NCBI GenBank assembly: GCA_034440615.1
Contig: JAOTOM010003989.1
Coordinates: forward strand, 124,001 to 188,000
Reading direction: 5' to 3'
Length of the DNA: 64,000 nucleotides
Source of the DNA: Ashinkailepas kermadecensis
Lineage: Eukaryota > Arthropoda > Thecostraca > Neolepadidae
The notes under the pieces are model-generated. The model did no database searches, was not told where the DNA came from, and saw nothing but the letters and a program-made list of their open reading frames with translations. Below are positions 1 through 11,400 of the stretch, piece after piece. The position numbers and the translations under genes were made by a program. How positions within the stretch are numbered: the first letter of the stretch is position 1; each line of letters opens with the position of its first letter.

Positions 1-474
1 ACCGCCCACCACAAGCACTCTGATATGACGTAAGACCCATCGCCTAACAACAATGTTATGACAGGTAGAGTTATGGGCGCAAAATGACCAACGCAGTCGA
101 TGCGCCCTAAAGCACAAATCCACCACCACCACCTTACCAACAACACCACCATCATCACGTCTTGCCCGGACCGAACCCATCTCATGGTGCTCGAGTCATT
201 GTACATACGTGAACACACACCAGAAATTAACAAACAAGTCAGCACTCACGTCACGTTGTCACTCTGGAATAATGCATGACCAAAAAGGGCGAAGGCGGTC
301 GGGGAACACGTTTCGATGTAAATGCGATCCAGTGCTTCACGGTTGTTGTAAATATTTCAGATGAGAATATACTTCTTTATGTGAATGGTCCTTCAGGAAT
401 TGACAAAATGTGAGATGATGTTGCGAGAATAGCTTGTGTAAAACCTGTGCTCAATTCATGTTTTTAAAGTATAC
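1..474. other. Non-coding stretch with a LINE-tail hairpin
   Basis: I see no gene here. The only recognisable item is the hairpin-forming tail at 75-109, followed by a CCA/CCACCA-rich low-complexity stretch at about 119-160. The rest is unassigned. Confidence 0.5.
75..109 (+). repeat. Hairpin tail of a retroelement, copy 1
   Basis: The stem arms GGGCGCA and TGCGCCC enclose a short loop and are followed by CTAAA. The same module occurs at 30568-30602, where it sits inside a target-site duplication. I therefore read it as the conserved 3' end of a LINE or LINE-mobilised SINE. No upstream body is visible here. Confidence 0.5.
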
Positions 475-489
475 TTGTGTGTGTTTATT

Positions 490-977
<488 letters not shown>

Positions 978-1012
978 AAAACACAGAGCAATGGGAGCAT
1001 AGCTTTATTAAC

Positions 1013-1040
1013 AACGTTTCGGCTCACGCCTTTCTCAAGC
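1013..1040 (-). other. Hammerhead-like motif at the element end
   Basis: Read on the - strand, CTTGAGAAA is followed by a GGC-GTGA-GCC hairpin and then GAAACGTT. This matches the arrangement of hammerhead core box, stem II and GAAA box found in Penelope-like elements. The first box departs from CUGANGA at two positions, so activity is uncertain. Confidence 0.4.
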
Positions 1041-1283
1041 TATGGACGATTTACAGGCATGGCGGCATTTAGCACTTGTCTTTTTCTTCTTTTGTTTTCT
1101 TCTTTTTTCTTTCTTCTCTTCTTTATTTTCCCTTTACTTTTTTCCCCTCTCTTCCTTCCCACTTCGAACACAGGTCACGAGACATCAATCATAAAGCACT
1201 TCGCATGTGTTGACACCGAATGAACCAGACAGTGAAAGCAGTACATTGAAAACGACCAAATAAGTACGACAGTGATGTTTAAC

Positions 1284-1628
1284 CTATCCTTTTTCAACAT
1301 GTTCCACAACCAGTTCCGCTACAACACCTGCAATTTTGAAACTACCAGAAACACCATTGATATTTTCACGTGTGGCAATATACGCGGATTCCACAGTCTT
1401 CCGACACCTCTTCCCAAGTCCACCACTAAGAACAGATGCTCCTTTCCAATTTGGGAGATGGTCTTTTTCATCGGCATGCACCACCATAGCATTAGAAAGT
1501 CTATGGTATCTGAGGTCTGAACGATGTTCCCCAATTCTAGCCACTATCCCCTGCCCCGTTTCCCCATAGTAACTTTTTCCACATCCTCCCGCGCAAGGAA
1601 TTTTGTAGACTACGCTTTTTTCGTTCAC
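1284..1628 (-). CDS. Penelope-like GIY-YIG endonuclease domain, left copy
   Basis: This 114-residue open stretch encodes a GIY-YIG nuclease module: VVYKIPC followed by a Cys, then SYYGETG, an Arg and an EHR motif, and later a conserved SAYIATRENIN block. In Penelope-like retroelements this domain follows the reverse transcriptase and nicks the target. The frame continues upstream on the same strand toward 1940, where reverse-transcriptase C-terminal sequence is seen with disruptions, so this is the last part of a larger ORF rather than a standalone gene. It is almost identical to the copy at 2022-2366. Confidence 0.8.
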   Translation of the reverse strand: MNEKSVVYKIPCAGGCGKSYYGETGQGIVARIGEHRSDLRYHRLSNAMVVHADEKDHLPNWKGASVLSGGLGKRCRKTVESAYIATRENINGVSGSFKIAGVVAELVVEHVEKG

Positions 1629-1940
1629 GTTGCGGACCCCTCTCTTGACTATGTCTTTGATTTTGACCCCTGCTGAGAGACTGATGTTGATTTTGTCTTT
1701 TGTGAATCAGGAGATGGTGATTGCTTCCTGTGACTCCGGTACTGATATGCACCTTTTTGTCAAAACTCGTTGCTTGGCCTTTGTCATGCACATCACCTTT
1801 TCCGCTTTTTGGCCAACTTCGTTATCAGACCCTCTGGATATTTCAGCAACTTGAAAGACTCTTTGATGAAAAGCAATTCTTCTGCGAGGCACTCAGGACT
1901 GCAGATTCTATGAGCCCTTAAGAAAAAGCCCATTAGGACC
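1629..1940 (-). pseudogene. Penelope-like RT C-terminal remnant
   Basis: The - strand encodes RICSPECLAEELLFIKESF followed by a KYPEGLI block. This matches the region between the reverse-transcriptase thumb and the endonuclease of Penelope-like elements. The frame then shifts at least once before joining the endonuclease at 1628, so the copy is inactive. The 3' half (1629-1706) is duplicated in the right arm; 1707-1940 is unique to this copy. Confidence 0.65.
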
Positions 1941-2021
1941 CAATTCACAAAAGACAAAATCAACATCAGTCTCTCAGCAGGGGTCAAAATCAAAGACATA
2001 GTCAAGAGAGGGGTCCGCAAC

Positions 2022-2366
2022 GTGAACGAAAAAAGCGTAGTCTACAAAATTCCTTGCGCGGGAGGATGTGGAAAAAGTTACTATGGGGAAACGGGGTGGG
2101 GGATAGTGGCTAGAATTGGGGAACATCGTTCAGACCTCAGATACCATAGACTTTCTAATGCTATGGTGGTGCATGCCGATGAAAAAGACCATCTCCCAAA
2201 TTGGAAAGAAGCATCTGTTCTTAGTGGTGGACTTGGGAAGAGGTGTCGGAAGACGGTGGAATCCGCGTATATTGCCACACGTGAAAATATCAATGGTGTT
2301 TCTGGTAGTTTCAAAATTGCAAGTGTTGTAGCGGAACTGGTTGTAGAACATGTTGAAAAAGGATAG
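2022..2366 (+). CDS. Penelope-like GIY-YIG endonuclease domain, right copy
   Basis: This is the inverted twin of 1284-1628, with only a handful of residue differences (for example GETGQG against GETGWG, and WKGAS against WKEAS). The SYYGETG and EHR motifs are intact. Upstream coding similarity to the left copy starts at about 1944, so this copy lacks the reverse transcriptase and cannot be autonomous. An A/G-rich tract follows the stop codon, as in the left arm. Confidence 0.8.
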   Translation: MNEKSVVYKIPCAGGCGKSYYGETGWGIVARIGEHRSDLRYHRLSNAMVVHADEKDHLPNWKEASVLSGGLGKRCRKTVESAYIATRENINGVSGSFKIASVVAELVVEHVEKG

Positions 2367-2560
2367 GTTAAACATCACTGTCGTACTTATTTGGTCGTTT
2401 TCAATGTACTGCTTTCACTGTCTGGTTCATTCGGTGTCAACACATGCGAAGTGCTTTATGATTGATGTCTCGTGACCTGTGTTCGAAGTGTGAAGGAAGA
2501 GAGGGGAAAAAAGTAAAGGGAAAAGAAAGAAGAGGAGAAAGAAAAAAGGAAGGTGTGCAC

Positions 2561-3060
2561 TGTACAGGCCCCTTTGATCAGGTATATATGGAATCTGAAA
2601 ATTATTGGTAGGGCACTCAAGCCACATGTGTTACATGGGATCAGGCGAATAGGGCTGGATAGATCAGGTAGATGGGCATGGATGAGTGTGTGGGATGTTG
2701 TTGGATTTTGTTTGTTGTAATTAGGGATGTGGTGTTGCTTGTGGTGAAGAGTGTCTTTTTGCCAGGGTTATGGTATTTTCCATTTACCAACTTAACCTGG
2801 ATGGGCCTTGTGGCTCTTATTACATCTTAACACTTTACAACTTTATGACCCCATCCAAAACCCTTTTCCCCCTCACACTTTTCCTATGTTTTGTTTTGGG
2901 ATAAAAACATATCTTCATTTGTTATTTCAATTAATGAATTCAGAATGAATTCAGAAGAGAGTCCGACAACAAAAACGCATAGCAAACGCCTGTGTATATG
3001 GCTAAACCCGCGCAGAAGGGAGGGCGGCGCAGGTCGGGTAGATGGTAGGCAGTGAATGTG
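2561..3060. other. Unassigned non-coding spacer
   Basis: I see no gene, tandem array or recognisable transposon between the Penelope-like right arm and the microsatellite. Confidence 0.5.
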
Positions 3061-3595
<535 letters not shown>

Positions 3596-5029
3596 AGAAG
3601 AGAGATGAACATGCTTTCAGAGAACAAACCAAATGTGAACATATTCACAAACACATGCTGAATATTTTTAAGGCTAAGGTGGTTAGATATGTGTGTGCTG
3701 TGTCACATGCTCACATCTGAAGGAGTAGCATAAATGTAGTCTTACCAGCCTTTCACCTGTTTAAACCCATTGTTCTGGAGCATACATGTAGTCTTACCAG
3801 CCTTTCACCTGTTTAAACCCACTTTAACCTTTTTAGCTCGTGACTTTTCCTGTAAAGGACTGAAAATGCTGTTGGAGATTATGGACAATAAGCAAAATGA
3901 ACAAAATGTTGAGTCTAAGGTAAACAATTCCAATTTTGTTACCTATTTTTTTCTGGTGTTTTCTGATGTGTTTGAAATATTTTGATGCATTCATTTCTTT
4001 GATAAATGAAAACCTTTGAGATATTTGTCATCCAAGTTGAAGTACATATACCTTAAGTAGCAGTTATTTCACCAATAAAAGACAATTAAAATCATTTAAA
4101 TAACATTCAAAAACACATCAGAATGATCATTACCAAGCCTAATCTAAATCTAAATCAGAAAAAAAAACATGACCAAGCCTAATCTACTGATGTTGGATTA
4201 CCTTATATATTGCATCACTAAAGGACATCTGCTCTTTTCCTGCTCCGAAGGACATCCTGCATCTGATCATCTGCTGTTTGAATAATAGTGGCAGGATTTT
4301 AAATAGTGAATATCTTGCTAATATGTCATTTCTCAAAGAAATGATACAGACAGAAGTCACTAGGTAAGCTTCAACCACTCCAGCCCATACATTTTTTGTC
4401 AATTTCCCTCATGTGTTTCTATGTAAATACCGAATTATCTACTTATTAACAAAGATTACAAAGATATAACACATATATATAGAAGATATAACAAAGAAGG
4501 CTTCCACAGTTGTCATCTTCCCTGCATGCAATCTGTTGTATCAGCAAAGTATACAACGTGTATACAAAGGTCCAGGGTTGGCAAGGTGCTGGCATCAACT
4601 GGTTGATACCAGCGACCTGGCAAAACGTTTGAATTCAAGTTACACCAATCTTGTACAGGAGACCGTGACGTATTGGTCGTTCAGGATCCGACGTTCTCCG
4701 GATCCCAGGTAAATAAACTCATCGCGGTCTGCTGTGGTGGTCGCAGTTTTTGACAGTAAATGGTTTTTAACGGTTAATACCACTGGCATTGCAAAATTAG
4801 TGTTTGCCAGCATTTTGTCAACCCTGCTCAAGTCATTTGGCTTTGCTATCGTCGTCAGCTGGAGAAGTTTGCTTGTACATGCTGTTTCCGATGTCACACA
4901 CTGCTTCACCAGTGATAATGTTCTCGATCTCGGTATACATCCAAGCCATGTTGATGAGTTTTTAACGAGATGGACTGCAAGGTGATGTTCATGGTGATAG
5001 TGTGATGACAATGACTTGACATTGACTAT
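3596..5029. other. Unassigned AT-rich spacer
   Basis: A duplicated 30-bp phrase (GTAGTCTTACCAGCCTTTCACC) occurs at about 3737 and 3787. A 138-codon - strand open frame spans 4640-5056. I recognise no domain in it, it overlaps the small element at 5030, and its residues look unlike a conserved protein, so I do not call it a gene. Confidence 0.45.
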
Positions 5030-5151
5030 CAGTGAATTATAATACTTTCGATTCATGACCCATTCAATGTAAATACGTCACCAATCACGACGGTTGGAGC
5101 AAACCGAAAGGTTTAACGCCCGGTCTTCCCTCTAAGTATTATAATTCACTG
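5030..5151. mobile_element. 122-bp MITE-like element with perfect 18-bp TIRs
   Basis: CAGTGAATTATAATACTT at 5030-5047 is exactly reverse-complemented at 5134-5151, enclosing 86 bp of unique sequence. The CAGTG start resembles hAT termini, but I see no matching 8-bp target duplication. It lies about 235 bp upstream of the CHMP2B start codon. A simple cruciform is an alternative. Confidence 0.6.
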
Positions 5152-5335
5152 AGACAAGTCGTATTCATCATCAACTGATCAAATATCATGAGAGCTGCAT
5201 TGAGCTGTTTTGTATCCCGCATCTATTCGGCCCGACCACCCAGTGCATATGCTTGCATTCGCTGTGAACATGATTCAAGCAAATGTTCTGGTTTCTTGAG
5301 GATGTTCTGTTTGTATCACGGTGTATTTTGTTTGC

Positions 5336-5385
5336 ATTGCAGGTGATAGCCTGTCACTGGCGCGGACACGTTACCACTTGCCAGC
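5336..5385 (+). promoter_or_regulatory. Possible 5' UTR splice acceptor of CHMP2B
   Basis: A pyrimidine-rich stretch ending TTTGCATTGCAG (AG at 5341-5342) lies 43 bp before the start codon. It could be the acceptor of an intron in the 5' UTR, with a non-coding first exon upstream. No TATA box or CpG cluster is obvious, so the promoter is not located. Confidence 0.3.
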
Positions 5386-5419
5386 ATGAGTTTCTTTGGC
5401 AAGAAACCAACGGCGAAGG
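5386..5419 (+). CDS. CHMP2B: CHMP2B coding exon 1
   Basis: Encodes residues 1-11 plus the first base of codon 12. The donor is G|GTATTG. The start codon context is CCAGCATGAG, and the MSFFGKKPT beginning matches the short basic start of CHMP2 proteins. Confidence 0.92.
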
Positions 5420-8400
5420 GTATTGTTTACTAGGTCATGTGGTATTCTGTGGCCAGGATCCTGGTCATCTAACATGTTGTTTTCAAATTGTATTATAGAT
5501 GATTGTCAATGTCGAACGAGTGTACTCCAGTCCGAGCTGGCGCCGCCCAGTCATGGCCGTGACCCCGTAGTCGGTGACCTTCCCCCATCGTTTAGGATTA
5601 CCGGATGGGAGAAAAGGATTTGATTCAGTGATTCTGGTTGCCTCGTGTAGTGGTCCCGCAGTCGCCAATGCGTACGGTTCCCAAGTCAAAATTCGTTGTA
5701 ATGTTATGTTGGAACAGTCAATGTAATTAACAGGAGTACTTTCAATGTTGTATAGCAATGCACACTTATATAATTTAACTGTTTAAGTTGTTATTTAAGT
5801 TCAGCATTTCGGATTCAGTTGCTTTTTTTCCACCAGAACAAATGCGACAAAACGACCGTGCCTTGAAGAAGACTGGACGAGAGTTGGACAGAGACAAACG
5901 AAAGCTAGAGATGGAGGAGAAGAAACTTGTGAGTTCAACTGTATGATCGCACCGCACATGGTGCACCGCACACGGTACCAAGCCAAACTCCAGTGTTGTA
6001 TTTATTGGTGACGTCCGTATATCCTTTCCCGATGCTCCTTGCATTATTCCATGTGAAGCTTCATAGTGTACTTCAGCGCATTTTGTGGACAATAAGGCAT
6101 TACACATTACGGTGAAATTGTAATACAATTGGTGACGTAGATGATAATGCGGTTTCTAGAGGTTGGCTAAGCACACTCCTTGCCCGATGCTCCTTTGCAG
6201 GAGCATGTGAATCCATTGCAATCATGGGTGTTGACTTATTTCTGAAAGCACAATAGTCCTTCCATCCATGTTGTTTTAGCTCGCATTGCTTTCCAGATTT
6301 AATGCTGAACCATTTTGGATGCCCAGTCGTATACAACTTGAGAAGTAACGATATATTGAGCAGCCCTTTGAACAGAAATTTAGAGACATCGACAGCACTT
6401 GTGGTGCAGTGATGCTCTGCTTCTCACAAGGAATAAGCAGTTTCCTTTCCATCTGTGACTGTGCTGTTTGGCAGGAGGCCGAGATCAAGAAGGCGGCGAA
6501 GGAGGGCAACAAAGAGGCGTGCGCTGTGCTGGCAAAGCAGCTGGTGCAGATGCGGAAGCAGAAGACTAGAAGCTACACTGCCAGCAGCCGGGTTGGTTGA
6601 ATGTCTGGATGGAGGAAATTCTTCTCGAAATTCTCTCAAAATCTGAGAGAGGATGATAATGATGTTCAATTTGAGTTCACAGGTGCCACCAGTAGGATGC
6701 TCTGCCTTGCTAAGACAAAACAGAGGAGGTGCTTGTTCAGGCAATCCAACATCAGCAGGCTGTAGGCAATCCAGTATAACATATATGCTAATTGCCGTGG
6801 AATGGTAGCTGTCAGAATTCAATATATTTGCAGGAATGCTTTGGTCTTCCATTTCTCACGAACATAACTTGCTTAATTAGCCATGACTATTTTCTATGTT
6901 GACCTCAATATCATTTGGTATTATCTCTACAATGTTTACATTGGAACTAGAATTACAGGCTAAAATACTAATCGTGTTACTGTAGATATATTTTGCGTGA
7001 TTTAACATGCATTAACAGTTCTGATCATTATCCAGTATAATGTGATGTTCCCCGTCTGCTTCCCAGAGGTCCCTAGCATAATACGTGGCAAGAGACTACC
7101 AAGATAACTTGCTACCCAGTTAAACAAAAACATCCTTTGTTTGCTTTCATGCTTGCATTATTCCATGTGAAGCTTCATAGTGTACTTCAGCGCATTTTGT
7201 GGACAATAAGGCATTACACATTACTGTGAAATTGTAATACAATTGACATTAACGAAACATGAGGTGTAGTGGATGTAATTTTCAATGCTCAAGATAGGCT
7301 ATGGAGCTAGGTAGTTCTCAGATTGATTGGCAATTGGCGACTTGAAATGGTGACATTATGCTGGATAATGCACTGAAATTTAAGCGGAATATTTAGCCAG
7401 CATATAATTGTAGCCATCATGGGGTCAATTAAATGATACTGAGTAGGCCCATGGACTAGGAGATTTGGTAGTATAAACCATAATTATGTCAGAAACCACA
7501 CTAGAACCATATTGAGTGAGATACTATGTTTGTCCATGCTATTGGCTTTCTTTTCAGGTTCAATTTATGAGCATGATTGAGAGACCAACGTGCGTATCGG
7601 AGGCAATTTGCGGCTAGATTTGGGTACTGTAAGATCTTCCTTTCGCTGCTTGAGGGAAGGTCTATTGATGCGTGCTAAGAGTTTTTTTTTAACTTAGCAT
7701 CGTGGGTGGTTGTGGTGGAGGACCCAAGCCACCATTGAGAGTGCCAGAGACTCAGCAGAAGTATACAAATCGACACCAAAGCTCTCATCTGTCTTGAGCG
7801 TTTCATCTTGAAGCCTCATCTGCCATCTTGGGGAATCATTCACCCTCTTACCGACTTGTTATATTTGTCCTGAGGGCCTCCTCTAATGCAGACATCCATC
7901 TTGTGGTTCCTGTCCAATTTATGCAGGTCTTGTTTCTTTCATAAGGGTATCCTCTTGCATTTTGGTGGCCTCCCTCTGGTCGTGAAGCATCAATTTCCGA
8001 ACTGGGATCCCCATCTCCTATTTTGGAGAGCTTCCTCTCCAGTATTGGGGCTTCTTCCATTAGAGATCCCATCTGAGGAGCCTCCTTCCCCATTTTGGGG
8101 CCTTGTTTTTATCGTAGGGGCTCCTCTTTCATTTCTGGAATCCTCTCAGGTCTTGGGGTGGGCTCCTGGAACCCCAGCGCTGTCTTGGTGGCCTCCCGTC
8201 ATGTTCTGGAACCATTGTCATGTGCTGGTTTAATGGGAAATGTGTTTTGACTGGCAAGCCTGGTTCGATCTACACTGAATTTAACCTAAATGCGGAAAGA
8301 GGTAATGTGCATTATTTCCATGCAGGTCTCAAGCATCATGCAGCAATTTCACAAGGACGCGTGGATGCGGCCATGCACGGGACGGGCTCCGGCTGAACGG

Positions 8401-11400
8401 ATAGGATGAATTAGTTAATTTTATCGCCTGCAATGTCTTTGAAATCACTGAAAATATTAGTGTTCACACCTTTTCTACGCTGCGAGGGTGGCTGCTCCCC
8501 CAGTGCCACCCCGAGTCCAGCACATCGCCTTCACATACACCCGCAATGTACATACATCGCCTTCACATACACATACACATATTTTGGTTCGTTACTGGAA
8601 AGAAAACACGCTTATTCGACGCAATGCACTACCTTGCTTCGGGCACGCCGCCGGGTCATATCCATGTGCAAGGACGGCCCAGACAGGTGACGCATCGTGC
8701 ACGTTGCTAGGCAACCTACGCAGAAGAATGTGCAGAAGCTTATGATTTTCCACCAGTATACGGTATTGGTCATAGATCATCAGAAATGTAAGTAGAACGA
8801 CACAAAAAGATGTCAAATATGCAGCTATTTACCAAGTGTCGGTTGGCAGCTTAATTTCTGAGTAATGAGGTGACATCGTGACAGTTCCACCAAGGTTTGG
8901 TGGTCAATGGGCATCGTCATCTGCGAGTATATACTAGCTCTGCTCATTGTAGATCATAGACGGGTTTTCAGCCCCGTGAAATATTCCAAATGTCACCAAC
9001 ATACTACAATATGTATCCTTGTGTGACTGGTGTATCACAATGAATAGAGTGGTAGGCAGGCGTGCTATTTCCTGTAATTTTCAGTCCTTGTATTCATGGA
9101 TAGCATAGCTTAGCTTCATTTGAAGATCGTCTTCCTTGCGCCCTATACTTCGTGTACGCTGTCAGGGAATAGTATTTGGCCGACGACAGATAAAGTCGTA
9201 CCCATAAACCACAGAGTCATTTTTTCTGCGCCGCACTTGCAATTCAGCGTGAAGCTAACTGCTGGCTGTACCTAAGTATTTGGCTCCGTCATACTTCAGT
9301 CTGTTGCGTCCGTTGTTATTTGCTTCTGTTGTTACTTGCGTCCGTTTTGTCTCCCCGTGATTCTCGAGGCACGGTTGACCACTGACGCTACACCCTCCTA
9401 CTCTCTCTCGCAGATACAATCGGTATCGGCTCAACAGAAGGCGATGGGCGCCAACGTCAAGCTGGCTGGTGCCATGGGGACCACCGCCAAAACAATGGGG
9501 CAGATGAACAGGGCCATCAACCCACAACAGCTGGCCAGAACCATGCAACAGTTTGAGCAGGAGAGCGCCAAACTGGGCATGTCTGAGGAGATGGGTGAGT
9601 GCGAGTCTCCGGTAGTGTTAGAACCATGCAACAGTTTGAGAAGGAGGGCGCCAAACTAGGCATGTCTGAGGAGATGGGTGAGTGCGAGTCTCCGGCAGTG
9701 TTAGAACCATGCAACAGTTTGAGAAGGGGGGCGCCAAACTAGGCATGTCTGAGGAGATGGGTGAGTGCGAGTCTCCGGTAGTGTTAGAACCATGCAACAG
9801 TTTGAGAAGGAGGGCGCCAAACTAGGCATGTCTGAGGAGATGGGTGAGTGCGAGTCTCCGGCAGTGTTAGAACCATGCAACAGTTTGAGAAGGGGGGCGC
9901 CAAACTAGGCATGTCTGAGGAGATGGGTGAGTGCGAGTCTCCTGTAGTGTTAGAACCATGCAACAGTTTGAGAAGGAGGGCGCCAAACTAGGCATGTCTG
10001 AGCATCTGGATGAGTGCAGGTCTTCCATAGTGCTGGATTTTCACTTCTCAGTCTTTGATTTTGACAGGATAATGCTTGTGTTTGCACAACCTTGAAGGTA
10101 TAATGTCTGGTAGGCATAAATGAGGTGCATACATTTTATGAAGGCTAAGTAATGGCAAGTCTTGTTTTTGCATTCAAGGGGCATATAATTCTTGCAAAGT
10201 TCCATTTTAATGTGATCGAACTTTGGCATCAAAAGCTTGATCTGTACATTTTGGTGCGCAATATGCAGCATCCTGGTTGGCCCGGTTAACAGTTTGTTAC
10301 ACTGTAGATTGACCACAATGGTCATATGTTGTGCAAAATATGCAGCATCCTGGTGGGCCTGATTGACAATTTGTTACACTGCAGACTGCCCCAATGGTCA
10401 TATGTTGTGCACATTATGTACAATGCAAGGCTGGAGATATCTCACCAAACCAGTGTGTCCAGGTCCCTCTTTTCAGAACACATTTTCATATTGAATAGGA
10501 GAAATGACAACATTAGCAGGGTACGAAGCCAGGTGTCCAATCCCACCTCCGATCTTCCGGGATCTCCAACATTGTACGATGGTACATTGTGCTGTAGATA
10601 TGCCTGGAGATCCCGGGTGGGTTGAGGGGGGGGTCCGAAGACCTTGTTTTGGTATCCTACTAATGCTAATTTGTCATTTTCCTATTCAATCTGAAAATGC
10701 CTTGAAAAAAGGACCTGCAAACTCCCCTGATTTTATGATAGGTATCCAGTCTTGTATGTGGACCATATTCTGCATTATATGTATTGATGTTGCATGGTAT
10801 GGTAATCGTGTGTAAAGGCTGGGAGTCAGCCATTTTCTGTAAGGAATATTAACATGCGCCGTCTCGAGGGTTGATATGCGCCCCCCCCAAGGTTTTCCGC
10901 GGTTATTGAAAGAACGGCACACTACCGCGTGCCGAAATTTGGCATACCTTTTCCCACATCAATTTGGCATGTTGTGTCAAAGTTTTGAGATCAGGTCATC
11001 TAGGGTCAACGAGTTAGTCTAGGTGAGGTGGGGTCACCTCCAGAAAAGTTCAACCAGTCGTCACGCTTTAACGGATAAAGATATTTTAATGAAACTTTCA
11101 GCGTTTGTTTATCTTTAGGGACGAAACAAAACGCACCAGATGATTTTTTCCGTTTTTGATTCCTTATTAGTTTTGCATATTTGCCCATTAGGGCTAAAAT
11201 GGAAGATTCTGGCTAAAGTAAGCATTTGTATGAGAGCAAGTTGACTTCAAACGTTTTTCGGTCCGCTCTGCCCATCAGAAAAATAAAAATTAAAGACAAT
11301 GTTAAAACTAAACATTTTGAAATTTCAACAACAAAAAAAAGATTTTTGGAGGGGCAAAAATTGTAGGGTCATGGACGATTTCGCCTTCCTTTTCTGATTC

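Larger units (their letters stand above)
6592..9413 (+). other. CHMP2B intron 3
   Basis: This 2.8-kb intron contains the second copy of the 94-bp duplication and a satellite-like stretch (7865-8200). Otherwise I see nothing assignable. The acceptor CTCTCTCTCGCAG before exon 4 is strong. Confidence 0.8.

Noticed and set aside
1536..1791. Basic Gln/Arg-rich frame on the - strand
   Set aside because: It is an out-of-frame shadow of the Penelope-like coding sequence.
4640..5056. 138-codon - strand open frame
   Set aside because: No recognisable domain, and its start lies in the 122-bp small element; likely chance.
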